The notes below the pieces were generated by a model. That model saw only the letters and a list, made by a program, of their open reading frames with translations. It was not told the origin of the DNA and ran no database searches. DNA of 64,000 nucleotides. Source: Gracilibacillus lacisalsi DSM 19029 (lineage in GTDB: Bacteria; Bacillota; Bacilli; Bacillales; Amphibacillaceae). The stretch lies in NCBI RefSeq assembly GCF_000377765.1, contig NZ_KB898670.1:89988-153987 (forward strand), in the 5' to 3' direction. Below are positions 16,955 to 25,468 of the stretch, one piece after another. Numbering within the stretch: position 1 is the stretch's first letter; each line of letters starts with the position of its first letter. Position numbers and translations under genes: made by a program.

Positions 16955-17869
16955 CTACATAAAATCAAAAAAGTAACGGATCACATGAAAGAAGACCGGT
17001 GCCGTATATGTTAAACTATCAATTCGATTAAGATAACGATCCTTTAACCGCTCCAATGCTTCTTTGTTTCCTATTAAAAGATCCCGCTTTAACACAGATA
17101 TCGTCAAACTTCCAAAGTACCCCGAAACACTGATTAAAATGCCTGAAGCAATACCAAAAGTTAGATCTAACGGAGTTAATAATGGATACACACAATAAGA
17201 TATGACGGTTGTTGCAATAAGTGCTCCAATAAACCCTTCCCATGTAATATAAAGATTTGCCGTCGGTGCAACTTTTCGTTTGCCGAGATATAGTGATATT
17301 AGATACTGAGTGACATCATTGACTTGTGTCAAAATAATGAGATACAAGACAAGGTTTGCACCGAATTCTGGTGTCGCAACTGGAAAATAGGCTAAATGAC
17401 TTAAACCAAATACCATCAAAATTAACCCCCACTGGGTAAAACTTACCGATCGTAGAAAGCCAACTGTACCTTTACCAATAATACGCGGAAGTGGTAAAAA
17501 CAAAAAAACATAGACAGGAATAAATACAATAAACATGCCATACCAACCAATATAGATCCAGTAAAATTGTAATGGAATCATTAAATAAGACCATAAGAAA
17601 ATTCGCCTATCTGATTTTCTTGTTTTCATCATGGAGAAATATTCTCTTAATGCAAAAAAACATAAAATCATGATGGCGATCAAAGAAACGGTAGTATTGA
17701 ATAAGGTAGCAAACCAGAAAATGGTGAACATGCCCCACCATGTCTTGACGCGGAGCTGAATCGTAGTAAAATCCTTATCTGGTTGTAATTTGGTAATAAT
17801 CTTAAAAACTATGGATACAACTAACAAAATAAAAAAGATAATAGATAAAGTCCAAATCGTTTCCCTCAT
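16955..17869 (-). CDS. CdsA-like phosphatidate cytidylyltransferase family protein
   Basis: 304 residues and about eight membrane helices. The C-terminal part has a recognisable though divergent CdsA signature: S-x-x-KRD (LTISVLKRDLL), then KDRYLNRIDSL with D-R-x-x-N-R-I-D in place of the usual DRxD; TWEGFIGA corresponds to the upstream conserved segment. It should make CDP-diacylglycerol from phosphatidate and CTP, but the G-H-G-G loop of housekeeping CdsA is missing, so it may be a paralogue with another lipid substrate. The ATG at 17869 is 5 nt after GGGTGA; the GTG 9 bp upstream lies inside that Shine-Dalgarno. Confidence 0.72.
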   Translation of the reverse strand: MRETIWTLSIIFFILLVVSIVFKIITKLQPDKDFTTIQLRVKTWWGMFTIFWFATLFNTTVSLIAIMILCFFALREYFSMMKTRKSDRRIFLWSYLMIPLQFYWIYIGWYGMFIVFIPVYVFLFLPLPRIIGKGTVGFLRSVSFTQWGLILMVFGLSHLAYFPVATPEFGANLVLYLIILTQVNDVTQYLISLYLGKRKVAPTANLYITWEGFIGALIATTVISYCVYPLLTPLDLTFGIASGILISVSGYFGSLTISVLKRDLLIGNKEALERLKDRYLNRIDSLTYTAPVFFHVIRYFFDFM

Positions 17870-17960
17870 GATTTTCACCCAATCTTTTTAAAAACTGCAT
17901 TCATTTTACAGTAAATACGTTATAATGAAAAGAGTAGAATGATGATAGTTGGTGATGTAC

Positions 17961-18521
17961 ATGAGTGAAGAAAATTATGTTTATATTATGTTATCCGATA
18001 CAGGTACTTTATTTACAAATGTTATCAAAACATATACCAAAGCGCCCTATAACCATGCTTCTCTTGCTTTTGATCCAGAACTGAAAGAGATGTACAGTTT
18101 TGGCAGAAAAAATCCGAAGAACCCTTTGAATGGTGGGTTTGTAAAAGAAGATATTTGGACCGGCACGTTCAATAAATATCGTAATACCACTTGTGTTATT
18201 TATCGCCTCCAAGTAACTGAACGTGAAATCGATAAGATGAAACGAATATTGGAAGTGTTTATTAAAAAGAATGATAAGTTTCTCTACAATATCCTAGGTG
18301 TGATTGGAGTCTCATTAAAAGAGCCAGTTGAATTCAGCAACTCCTATTTTTGTTCACAATTTGTTGCAGATATTCTATATCGTTCAGGCATTAAAATATC
18401 GGATAAACTTCCCGCCATGGTAACTCCAGATGATTTCAGAAAGAATGATCGCATGGAATTGATATACGAAGGGAAATTATTTGACTATGCACCGATTAAG
18501 CAAAACGAATCTAAGTCTTAA
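17961..18521 (+). CDS. Permuted papain-like (YiiX/YebB-type) hydrolase
   Basis: 186 residues. Circularly permuted NlpC/P60-type fold: the catalytic His comes first (YNHASLAFDP) and the Cys later (SNSYFCSQFVADILYRSG). The order and spacing match the YiiX/YebB family, some of which act as amidases or lipid-processing hydrolases; substrate unknown. It lacks a signal peptide. The ATG at 17961 is preceded by GGTGATG; an ATG 12 bp upstream is also possible. Confidence 0.75.
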   Translation: MSEENYVYIMLSDTGTLFTNVIKTYTKAPYNHASLAFDPELKEMYSFGRKNPKNPLNGGFVKEDIWTGTFNKYRNTTCVIYRLQVTEREIDKMKRILEVFIKKNDKFLYNILGVIGVSLKEPVEFSNSYFCSQFVADILYRSGIKISDKLPAMVTPDDFRKNDRMELIYEGKLFDYAPIKQNESKS

Positions 18522-18603
18522 TACCTATCTTTTGATCAATATTCTATTCTTGTGTCATAATACAGTAGTGTTCTACTAGAAAAGTGAGAAGGGATGGATA
18601 GGT

Positions 18604-19506
18604 ATGGAGTCATATCAAAAAGTTACCGTTGCTGGTGGAGGAGTTTTAGGAAGCCAGATTGCTTACCAAACTGCCTTCAAGGGCTTTGATGTGGTGGTTT
18701 ATGATATTAATGAGGATGCGTTAAACCAAGCAAAAGAGCGTATTACCAAACTAAAAGATCGTTATAAAACAGACTTGGATGCAACACAAACTCAAGTAGA
18801 GGCTGCCTTTGAACGCATGGACTTTCAATCAGATTTAAAACAGGCAGTAGTAGAAGCAGATCTTGTCATCGAAGCAATTCCGGAAGTAGTGAATATTAAA
18901 AATGCATTTTACCAAGAACTTGGACAAGTTGCTCCAGAGAACACGATTTTTGCTACTAATACTTCTACATTATTACCAAGTCAATTTGCAGAAGTAACAG
19001 GAAGACCTGAAAAATTCCTGGCACTCCATTTTGCCAACGAAATCTGGCTAAATAATACAGCTGAAGTGATGAAACATGAACAAACCGATGAGCAAGTGTT
19101 TGAGGATGTTCTTGCATTTGCTAAACAAATTGGCATGATTGCTCTACCGCTACATAAAGAACAACCCGGGTATATCCTTAATTCCTTATTAGTTCCTTTA
19201 CTTGATGCCGCTCAAGGTTTATTTATTAAAGGAGTAGCAGATCCAGAGACAATTGATAAAACCTGGATGGCTGCGACTGGATCACCAAAGGGACCTTTTG
19301 CAATCCTTGATATTGTAGGAATTACTACCGCCTACAACATTGTGAAACAAAAAGCAGATAAAACTGGTGATCAAGGTGCTGCAAAATTAGCAGAGCTTTT
19401 AAAGACAGAATATATCGATAAAAACAAATTAGGAACAGCTACCGGCGAAGGATTTTATAAGTATCCTAATCCAAGCTATCAAGCTCCTGACTTTCTTCAA
19501 GCATAA
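18604..19506 (+). CDS. 3-hydroxyacyl-CoA dehydrogenase
   Basis: 300 residues. Rossmann motif GGGVLGSQIA with the acidic residue of NAD specificity in VVYDIN, followed by EAIPEVVNIKNAFYQELG and by NTSTLLPSQFA, and the catalytic His in FLALHFAN. It oxidises L-3-hydroxyacyl-CoA to the 3-oxo form with NAD+. It is a single-domain protein without an enoyl hydratase part and stands alone, so the pathway (fatty acid or other acyl-CoA) is open. Shine-Dalgarno GAAGGGATGG; strong terminator after the stop. Confidence 0.9.
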   Translation: MESYQKVTVAGGGVLGSQIAYQTAFKGFDVVVYDINEDALNQAKERITKLKDRYKTDLDATQTQVEAAFERMDFQSDLKQAVVEADLVIEAIPEVVNIKNAFYQELGQVAPENTIFATNTSTLLPSQFAEVTGRPEKFLALHFANEIWLNNTAEVMKHEQTDEQVFEDVLAFAKQIGMIALPLHKEQPGYILNSLLVPLLDAAQGLFIKGVADPETIDKTWMAATGSPKGPFAILDIVGITTAYNIVKQKADKTGDQGAAKLAELLKTEYIDKNKLGTATGEGFYKYPNPSYQAPDFLQA

Positions 19507-19507
19507 A

Positions 19508-19545
19508 GAGGGGGACAGTGGTTCGTACCACTGTCTCTTTTGTTT
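19508..19545. terminator. Terminator between the 3-hydroxyacyl-CoA dehydrogenase and luciferase-like genes
   Basis: GACAGTGGT (19514-19522) and ACCACTGTC (19527-19535), 4-nt loop, followed by TCTTTTGTTTT. Confidence 0.88.
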
Positions 19546-20540
19546 TATCGTATCGCTTCTGCTATCAGTTGATAGGATTTCTTTTTTGCTTCAAAATCGT
19601 GAATATTCGTGATCAGCATAAATTCATCAGTTTGATAGACTTTTTGCAAGCGAGTTAGCTCTTGTTTTATCTTAGCAGGTGTTCCGATAAGACAACGCTC
19701 TCTGTTTTTCTTCATTATATCCAGTTCTTCTTGCGTAAATGATTTCTTTCGGACTTCTTCTATCGATGGTACTTTCGTATCTGCTCCTTTTCCTACACTA
19801 AGCAACCATTTGTCTTGTGTTAATGCTAATTCTTCTGCCTCTTCTTCCGTTTCCGCACAAATGACAAAAATACAAACCATTGTTTTAGGCTGATCCATTG
19901 AAACAGAAGGTTGAAATTTCTGATGATACGTCTGCATTACTTTTTCACCATGAGCAGGATTGATAAAATGACCAAAAACAAATCCTACTCCTAGCTCTGC
20001 TGCGTTTGTAGCTCCACGCTCCGATAATCCTAATACCCATATCGGTGGCACCTTCTCCACTCGAGGTCCAGCTTTCACCAAACGAAAGTCATGCTGTCTT
20101 GGTAGTGAATTATGCAAAAAACCTTGTAAATCGGTAAGTTGACGCGGAAATTCGCTTAAGCTTTTGTTTTGATTATCCGTAAGTGCTGACCGGGTAAGTT
20201 GTGAACCACCAGGCGAACGGCCGACACCTAAATCAATCCGCTCAGGGAAAAATCCTGCTAATGTCTTGAAATCTTCAGCAATTTTATAAGGACTATACTG
20301 TGGTAATAAAACTCCACCTGATCCAACGCGGATGGTATTGGTTACAGAAGCAATCCTTGTCATGATAATTTCTGGAGAAGCACTTGCCAATCCATTGGTA
20401 TTATGATGCTCTGCTACCCAATAACGATGATAACCTAATTGCTCTGTCCACTGCGCAAGTTCTAACGTATTTGCCAATGTTCGTTCAGGTGTATCTCCTC
20501 TGGAAATAGGTGCTTGATCTAATACACTTAATTTCATCAT
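19545..20540 (-). CDS. Luciferase-like flavin-dependent monooxygenase (MsnO8 type)
   Basis: 331 residues. MKLSVLDQAPISRGDTPERTLANTLELAQWTEQLGYHRYWVAEHHN is the standard N-terminus of the LLM class (YwcH/YtmO-like), followed by SPEIIMTRIASVTNTIRVGSGGVLLPQYSP and by DLGVGRSPGG. TIM-barrel fold, FMNH2-dependent oxygenation of an unknown small molecule. Stands alone; its start codon is an ATG pair with Shine-Dalgarno AAGGAGCG. Confidence 0.9.
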   Translation of the reverse strand: MMKLSVLDQAPISRGDTPERTLANTLELAQWTEQLGYHRYWVAEHHNTNGLASASPEIIMTRIASVTNTIRVGSGGVLLPQYSPYKIAEDFKTLAGFFPERIDLGVGRSPGGSQLTRSALTDNQNKSLSEFPRQLTDLQGFLHNSLPRQHDFRLVKAGPRVEKVPPIWVLGLSERGATNAAELGVGFVFGHFINPAHGEKVMQTYHQKFQPSVSMDQPKTMVCIFVICAETEEEAEELALTQDKWLLSVGKGADTKVPSIEEVRKKSFTQEELDIMKKNRERCLIGTPAKIKQELTRLQKVYQTDEFMLITNIHDFEAKKKSYQLIAEAIR

Positions 20541-20610
20541 TCTTCGCTCCTTTTCTTAAGTGTAATTTTTTTGTGGCAATTTGAAAAATAATAAAGCTTA
20601 TCTTTGTTTC

Positions 20611-20789
20611 GCGGACATCTGTTCCGCTATTCGTAACAAAAAAGCCATTTTGGGGATGCTTGCGGACATCTGTTCCGTTATTCAGCTATTTCATTAGAAA
20701 AATAGCATGATTTGCAGTAAATAACGGAACAGATGTCCGAAAACGTCAAAAATCACTACTTTTAGCTAAATTAACGGAATAGATGTCCG
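20611..20789. repeat. Four-copy interspersed repeat, core CGGACATCTGTTCCGTTATT
   Basis: Two copies run forward (20611-20631, 20662-20682) and two are inverted (20719-20739, 20773-20789; the last has a G-to-A change in AACGGAATAGATGTCCG). The inner pair would fold into a long stem. The stretch 20541-20874 has no gene. It looks like a REP-type or MITE-like family typical of intergenic DNA in this group of bacilli. Confidence 0.8.
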
Positions 20790-20817
20790 GCAACTCGACT
20801 CACAGTGTTCTTCTCAC

Positions 20818-20855
20818 AAAAAAAGATAGCATACCCAACTGACAGGTATGCCATC
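20818..20855 (-). terminator. Terminator of the MMPL operon
   Basis: Read on the minus strand, GATGGCATACC pairs with GGTATGCTATC (one G-U pair), followed by seven T. Confidence 0.88.
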
Positions 20856-20874
20856 GACATTATCTAATCTACTA

Positions 20875-22647
20875 TCATCTAAATAAATCTAATAAGCGAT
20901 CCCAGAAGCTCTTCTCTTCTTCTGTCTCTTCTTCCTCATCAGCTTCTTCATCTTGGGTAATGCTCTCTGTTTTTATTACGAATTGAACGGATTGCACATT
21001 TTCATTTTTGTCGGAAACAAATGATTCTGCATCAAAATCTGACTTATCATAATCATTGATCATCTCATCTATTTCATCCTGCATTTGGTCAGGTAAGTCA
21101 CTTGTTGAATCAGCCAATTCTGTTGTTCCATCATGTAACTCACTTGCACCATCTTCTAGTGCAGTAGTTCCGTCTTCTAATTCTACAATTCCGTTATGAA
21201 GGTCCTGATAGGCATTGGACAATTCATCAACACCATTTGTATATTCCTCAAGACCTGCATGAAATTCTTGATAATTATCGGATAGTGTCGCTAATCCTTC
21301 TTGTAATTCTTTTAAGCCTTCCTGAATATCCATTCCTTCACTTGCTGCTGCAATTTGTTCAGCCATTGTTTCCAAGGAAGATGCCATATCCGTTTGAGAG
21401 TTGCTTACTTCATCTAGAGTTGGCGCAACTGCTGCAAAAGCTTCGCTGACTCGACCATACGTACCTTTTGCTACTTGAGCTTTCTCATATGTGTCGACTA
21501 ATTTTTCTACCACTTCAGGATTTGCCCCACTTTGGTATATCTCCTGAATCTCTTCCTCTGAAATATCATAGGATGGTATGGCATCCATTGCTTCATCCAA
21601 CGCTTGATAGGCTTGCGTGTAATTATCCTCCAATTCCGCTAATCCATTGCTTGCCTCTCTCAAGCCATCAGCAATTTGCACAAGTCCATCCTGTAATGCA
21701 CTGAAATCTCCAGTCTCCACATCTTGATCGGTGGAATTTTTCATTGTGACTAGTGCTTGATCGATGGACTTACTACCACTGATCAAATCAGCTGATCCAT
21801 TACTAATTTGAGTAATACCATCTTGATAATCACTGGAACCATTTTTCAGACTGGAAACACCATTATTTAATTCTGAAATGCCTTCCGCTAATTCGCCTAC
21901 TGCCTCATCAATTTCCGCGGTAGCATCTGATAAGGTTTCGAAATCCTCCGTGACATTATCAGTATCTGGAGAATCAATCGACATAGAGGAAGGAATAGCC
22001 GATATCTCGATTCCTTCCAATTCAAAGTCTGTTACATCTGCTTCTAATAGAAAATTTTCCTCTTTCTCCGGCATTACCGTAAATGTCACTTGCTTGTTCT
22101 TTCCAGCATTTGCGATAGTACCTTCTCCTGCCTCAATATTTTGATACAACTCACCATCTAGCGAAAGCGAAATCTGTAATAAGTAATTTTCAAAGAAGAT
22201 CGAATTAACATCTTCGTTCGCAGAAGTTTCTATCTCTATTTGCAAATGGCCTTCCTGACCTAACAATTCTTCTGGATTCACCTCTTCCCCATCAAGCTGA
22301 TAGTGGATGGCAAAATCCCAAGGTAACGGTTTGTTTTCTAGGTCACCTTGGTAGTAAAAGGTGTCCTCAGAGGCCGTAAAGGATATTTCATCCCCCTCTT
22401 TGGTTATCTCGGATAGGTCAGTCAAGTTTTTCACATTTGTATAATCACCGTAATCGACTAATTCTTCCTGTTCTTCCACTTCAAAACTATTCACGACATA
22501 CATATTCAACTCTTCACCATTTGGTTGTAATGTGGCATATATTACCTCATCCTTTGGAGCCGTAGCACTTGCTGCAACTACGTTAAAAGGAGAGAGTGCA
22601 ACTATCCCCACCATCATTAACAATAAAAATCGTTTTATTCTCATCAT
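20875..22647 (-). CDS. Secreted coiled-coil partner of an MMPL transporter (YhgE/Pip-like repeats)
   Basis: 590 residues. Signal peptide (RFLLLMMVGIVALSPFNVVAASA), then a beta-rich region to ~residue 230. The long helical part carries the repeating pattern L-x-x-G-x-x-x-L-x-x-G (LNNGVSSLKNGSSDYQDGITQISNG; YTNGVDELSNAYQDLHNGIVELEDG), the heptad-like repeat of YhgE/Pip and phage-infection-type proteins. It ends with an acidic linker and a basic WDRLLDLFR tail. It is translationally coupled to the MMPL gene (start overlaps its stop). Probably forms an extracellular shaft or adaptor for that exporter. Confidence 0.78.
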   Translation of the reverse strand: MMRIKRFLLLMMVGIVALSPFNVVAASATAPKDEVIYATLQPNGEELNMYVVNSFEVEEQEELVDYGDYTNVKNLTDLSEITKEGDEISFTASEDTFYYQGDLENKPLPWDFAIHYQLDGEEVNPEELLGQEGHLQIEIETSANEDVNSIFFENYLLQISLSLDGELYQNIEAGEGTIANAGKNKQVTFTVMPEKEENFLLEADVTDFELEGIEISAIPSSMSIDSPDTDNVTEDFETLSDATAEIDEAVGELAEGISELNNGVSSLKNGSSDYQDGITQISNGSADLISGSKSIDQALVTMKNSTDQDVETGDFSALQDGLVQIADGLREASNGLAELEDNYTQAYQALDEAMDAIPSYDISEEEIQEIYQSGANPEVVEKLVDTYEKAQVAKGTYGRVSEAFAAVAPTLDEVSNSQTDMASSLETMAEQIAAASEGMDIQEGLKELQEGLATLSDNYQEFHAGLEEYTNGVDELSNAYQDLHNGIVELEDGTTALEDGASELHDGTTELADSTSDLPDQMQDEIDEMINDYDKSDFDAESFVSDKNENVQSVQFVIKTESITQDEEADEEEETEEEKSFWDRLLDLFR

Positions 22648-24704
22648 CAACCCTTCTTCTTATAAAAGTTTGCTTTCCATGTTGTTTTTTCAATCACTTT
22701 ATCAAACACTAATAACATCGCTGGTAAGAAAAATACAACTAAAATAAACGCTAGTAATGCTCCTCTACCAAGTAACAACCCTATTGATCCGACAATTGGA
22801 TTAGAGGACGTCATCCATAAGATAAATCCAACACTTGATAAAATCGAAGCAGAAATTAAAATCGAAAAGATTTTTTCATCAATTGTTTTCTTAATAGCTT
22901 GTAAAGCTGGCATCTCTCTTCGATTGACATGATACGCTTCTGATAATAAGATCGCGTAATCGACTGTTGCGGCCAGTTGCACTGTACTTATGATTAGATA
23001 CCCTACATATACTAGTGACGAATCCATAAAGTATGGTACAGATAAGTTAAACCACACTGCCGCTTGTATGGTTAGTAATAAGACAATCGGCATGGAAATC
23101 GAACGGAAAGTGATTAATAACACCACCGCAATCGCAACGATCGTTAGTACGTTAACTACTACATTATCTTTTTCCACCGTATTTTTAATATCGTATAGTG
23201 TCACACTTTCACCTAAAGCATGAACGTCATCCCCGTAATAATTTTCGGCCGTTTCTTCTGCCTCATCAATCAAAGAGAAAGCTGCATCACCTTCTGCATC
23301 CGTATTGGAATGCAAAATAATACGCGAATAATTTTCAGAGTAAAATTGTTCTGTGATCGATTCATCCAAATACTCAGGAGGAATCGCCGCACTGACAGAA
23401 TTGACATAAGCTAACACACTCGACACATGATCAAGTTGTTCCAATTCTTGTACCAGTTCTTCTTCTTTTGCAATATCTCCTTTTGGCACTAACAAAACCA
23501 TTGGTGTATATTTACCAAACGAATCTTCAATCGTTTGTTCATCCACACCGATTCGGGTAGAATCCGGATGCTCACCTACACCATAAATAAAATTCGTATT
23601 ACTTTGTGCTAAAAATGCTGGCACAATCATTAACAGCACAAGAATTAAACTTGGTATTCTAAACTTCAGCACACGTCTACCGAGATTTTTAAAATTCGGT
23701 ACAATCTGTTTATGTTCTGTCTTGTCAATCCATTTGTAAAAAGTAAGTGTTAGTGCTGGTAAAAATACCATGACACTAATAAAGCTGAGCAATATACCTT
23801 TGACTAAGTTAACACCTAGATCAGCACCAATTTCGAAATTCATAAATGTAAGGGCCATAAATCCGAAAAAGGTTGTCGATGCACTCGCTGCGATAGCAGG
23901 GAATGATCGCTTCATTGCCAAACGCATCGCATTAGTCGGTTCCTCCCCTTTGTTACGAAAGTCTGAAAAGCTATGTAACAAAAAGATCGCATAATCAAGT
24001 GAGACGGCTAACTGAAGGATTGGTGCAACCGACTGGGTGACAAATGATACTTCTCCTAAAAATATATTGGTTCCAAGGTTGATCAGCACCGATACTCCAA
24101 TCGCAGTAAGGAAGAAAACTGGCTCCATCCAGGAATTCGTTGATACCACCAAAATAATGATGATAATCGGAACTAAAAGTAATGCCGCATAAGCTGATTC
24201 TGATCCCGCCATTTTCTGTGATTGTGCAGTATCTACAGCTTCCCCTGACAGCGCATTTTCCTCACCAATTAATTGATAAATCTGATCGGTAATTTCTACC
24301 TCATCCCCGTCACGAATATGAAAAGAAAACAGTGCATGGTTATCTTTATAATAAGTTTCCACTGTATCTTCGTCAGCCATTTCAATCGGTGTTTTAATAT
24401 CAATGGCATCATCTAACCAAGTTACATCACTAACACCATCAATAGCTGTAAGCTGTTCTTTATATTCTAATGCTTCCTGCACGGTTACATCGTGCATTAA
24501 AACCCGAGCATTTGCCACAGACGCTTCAAACTCTTCTTCCATCGTATCTATTGCATTTGTTGACGGCGCGTCATCTGGCAAGTAATCAACCATATTATAA
24601 TTAACAGATACGGCGAATTGCGTAATTACACTAATCAGAGCAACCACGATAAAAGTAATAACAATTGATTTTTTATGTTGAATTATTTTTGTTGAAAGGT
24701 CAAT
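22647..24704 (-). CDS. MMPL/RND-family exporter, probable AUU start
   Basis: Two repeats of one helix, an extracellular domain and five helices, the MMPL/HAE3 layout (RND family). Proton-relay-type residues are in the SLDYAIFLLHSF and TVDYAILLSEAY helices (the D-Y pairs of MmpL transporters). With GTG 24647 as start the protein would begin in the middle of helix 1. The full helix (SIVITFIVVALISVI) and its cytoplasmic lead DLSTKIIQHKK are in frame up to an ATT at 24704, which has GAGAGGATGA 6 nt upstream. The frame is closed by TGA three codons before the ATT. So an AUU start is the best reading; a 1-nt frameshift after the ATG at 24714 is the alternative. Confidence 0.85.
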   Translation of the reverse strand: MDLSTKIIQHKKSIVITFIVVALISVITQFAVSVNYNMVDYLPDDAPSTNAIDTMEEEFEASVANARVLMHDVTVQEALEYKEQLTAIDGVSDVTWLDDAIDIKTPIEMADEDTVETYYKDNHALFSFHIRDGDEVEITDQIYQLIGEENALSGEAVDTAQSQKMAGSESAYAALLLVPIIIIILVVSTNSWMEPVFFLTAIGVSVLINLGTNIFLGEVSFVTQSVAPILQLAVSLDYAIFLLHSFSDFRNKGEEPTNAMRLAMKRSFPAIAASASTTFFGFMALTFMNFEIGADLGVNLVKGILLSFISVMVFLPALTLTFYKWIDKTEHKQIVPNFKNLGRRVLKFRIPSLILVLLMIVPAFLAQSNTNFIYGVGEHPDSTRIGVDEQTIEDSFGKYTPMVLLVPKGDIAKEEELVQELEQLDHVSSVLAYVNSVSAAIPPEYLDESITEQFYSENYSRIILHSNTDAEGDAAFSLIDEAEETAENYYGDDVHALGESVTLYDIKNTVEKDNVVVNVLTIVAIAVVLLITFRSISMPIVLLLTIQAAVWFNLSVPYFMDSSLVYVGYLIISTVQLAATVDYAILLSEAYHVNRREMPALQAIKKTIDEKIFSILISASILSSVGFILWMTSSNPIVGSIGLLLGRGALLAFILVVFFLPAMLLVFDKVIEKTTWKANFYKKKG

Positions 24705-24762
24705 CGTTGTTCATCCTCTCTTGCAAATTTCCTCAATCCACTTTAATATTATATAGACACCG

Positions 24763-24839
24763 TGTTGGATATTCAACAAACAGTTTTGGATATTGCGTTT
24801 ATTTTCCAACATTTCATACTTTTTTGTTGGAAATTAACA
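24763..24839. promoter_or_regulatory. Operator-like palindromes between mmpL and tetR
   Basis: TGTTGGATATTCAACA (24763-24778) is an inverted repeat with perfect 5-bp arms; a near copy, TGTTGGAAATTAACA, lies at 24825-24839, and single half-sites (TTTTGGATATTG, TTTTCCAACAT) lie between. They fill the short divergent intergenic region, as expected for the neighbouring TetR protein. Confidence 0.65.
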
Positions 24840-24868
24840 AAAAGTTCACAAAGTAAGGAGTGTTTTTA

Positions 24869-25444
24869 TTGCCTGACAAATTAGATCGTCGCAAAAAATA
24901 CACGCGAATGGTCTTAAAAGACAGCCTGATCCAATTAATGAATGAGAAAACTTTTTCATCGATAACTGTCAAAGAAGTATGTGTTCTTGCTGATATTAAT
25001 CGCTCTACCTTTTACACACATTTCACCGATGTTCACGATTTACTTTATTCCATTGAAGAAGAAATTATTGAAGAAATGAATAAATACTTGAATGCCTTTC
25101 ATTTTATTGTGGAAGAAGAGTCGATTCAGATGACGGAGAAGTTGTTAGTATACATCAAAGAACGAAAAGAAATCTTCGAAGCATTATTGGAGAATAATAC
25201 AGGGACAAGCTTTGAAAAAAGAGTGATGGATATTGCAAGACTTTTTTTAATAAACAAAACGGATACTGCTAACATAGACGCTGCTTCTTACTTAAGCACC
25301 TTTATCGTATCTGGGGCCATCCATGTTATTAAAGATTGGCTACTGATTGATCAAACACAATCACCGAAACAAATGGCTGAATTGATAAGTCAATTTTGCA
25401 ATAAAGGACTAGGATCAATGGAAAATGAAAAGTCCAGAGAATAG
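24869..25444 (+). CDS. TetR-family regulator of the MMPL operon
   Basis: 191 residues with start at TTG 24869 (Shine-Dalgarno AAGGAG, 8 nt away); the upstream GTG overlaps the Shine-Dalgarno. N-terminal HTH: MVLKDSLIQLMNEKTFSSITVKEVCVLADINRSTFYTHFTDVHDLLYSI. The C-terminal part is of the AcrR/YbiH-DhaS-like type. Divergent from the MMPL/adaptor pair, with palindromes between them, so it probably represses the exporter. Confidence 0.87.
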   Translation: MPDKLDRRKKYTRMVLKDSLIQLMNEKTFSSITVKEVCVLADINRSTFYTHFTDVHDLLYSIEEEIIEEMNKYLNAFHFIVEEESIQMTEKLLVYIKERKEIFEALLENNTGTSFEKRVMDIARLFLINKTDTANIDAASYLSTFIVSGAIHVIKDWLLIDQTQSPKQMAELISQFCNKGLGSMENEKSRE

Positions 25445-25459
25445 TTTTCCCTGGACTTT
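25428..25459. terminator. Bidirectional terminator overlapping the tetR stop
   Basis: AAAGTCCAG (25428-25436) and CTGGACTTT (25451-25459). Confidence 0.8.
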
Positions 25460-25468
25460 GTTGTGAAA

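Noticed and set aside
20611..20789. CRISPR array
   Set aside because: Repeats alternate in orientation, spacing is irregular (51, 57 and 54 bp) and no cas genes are present.
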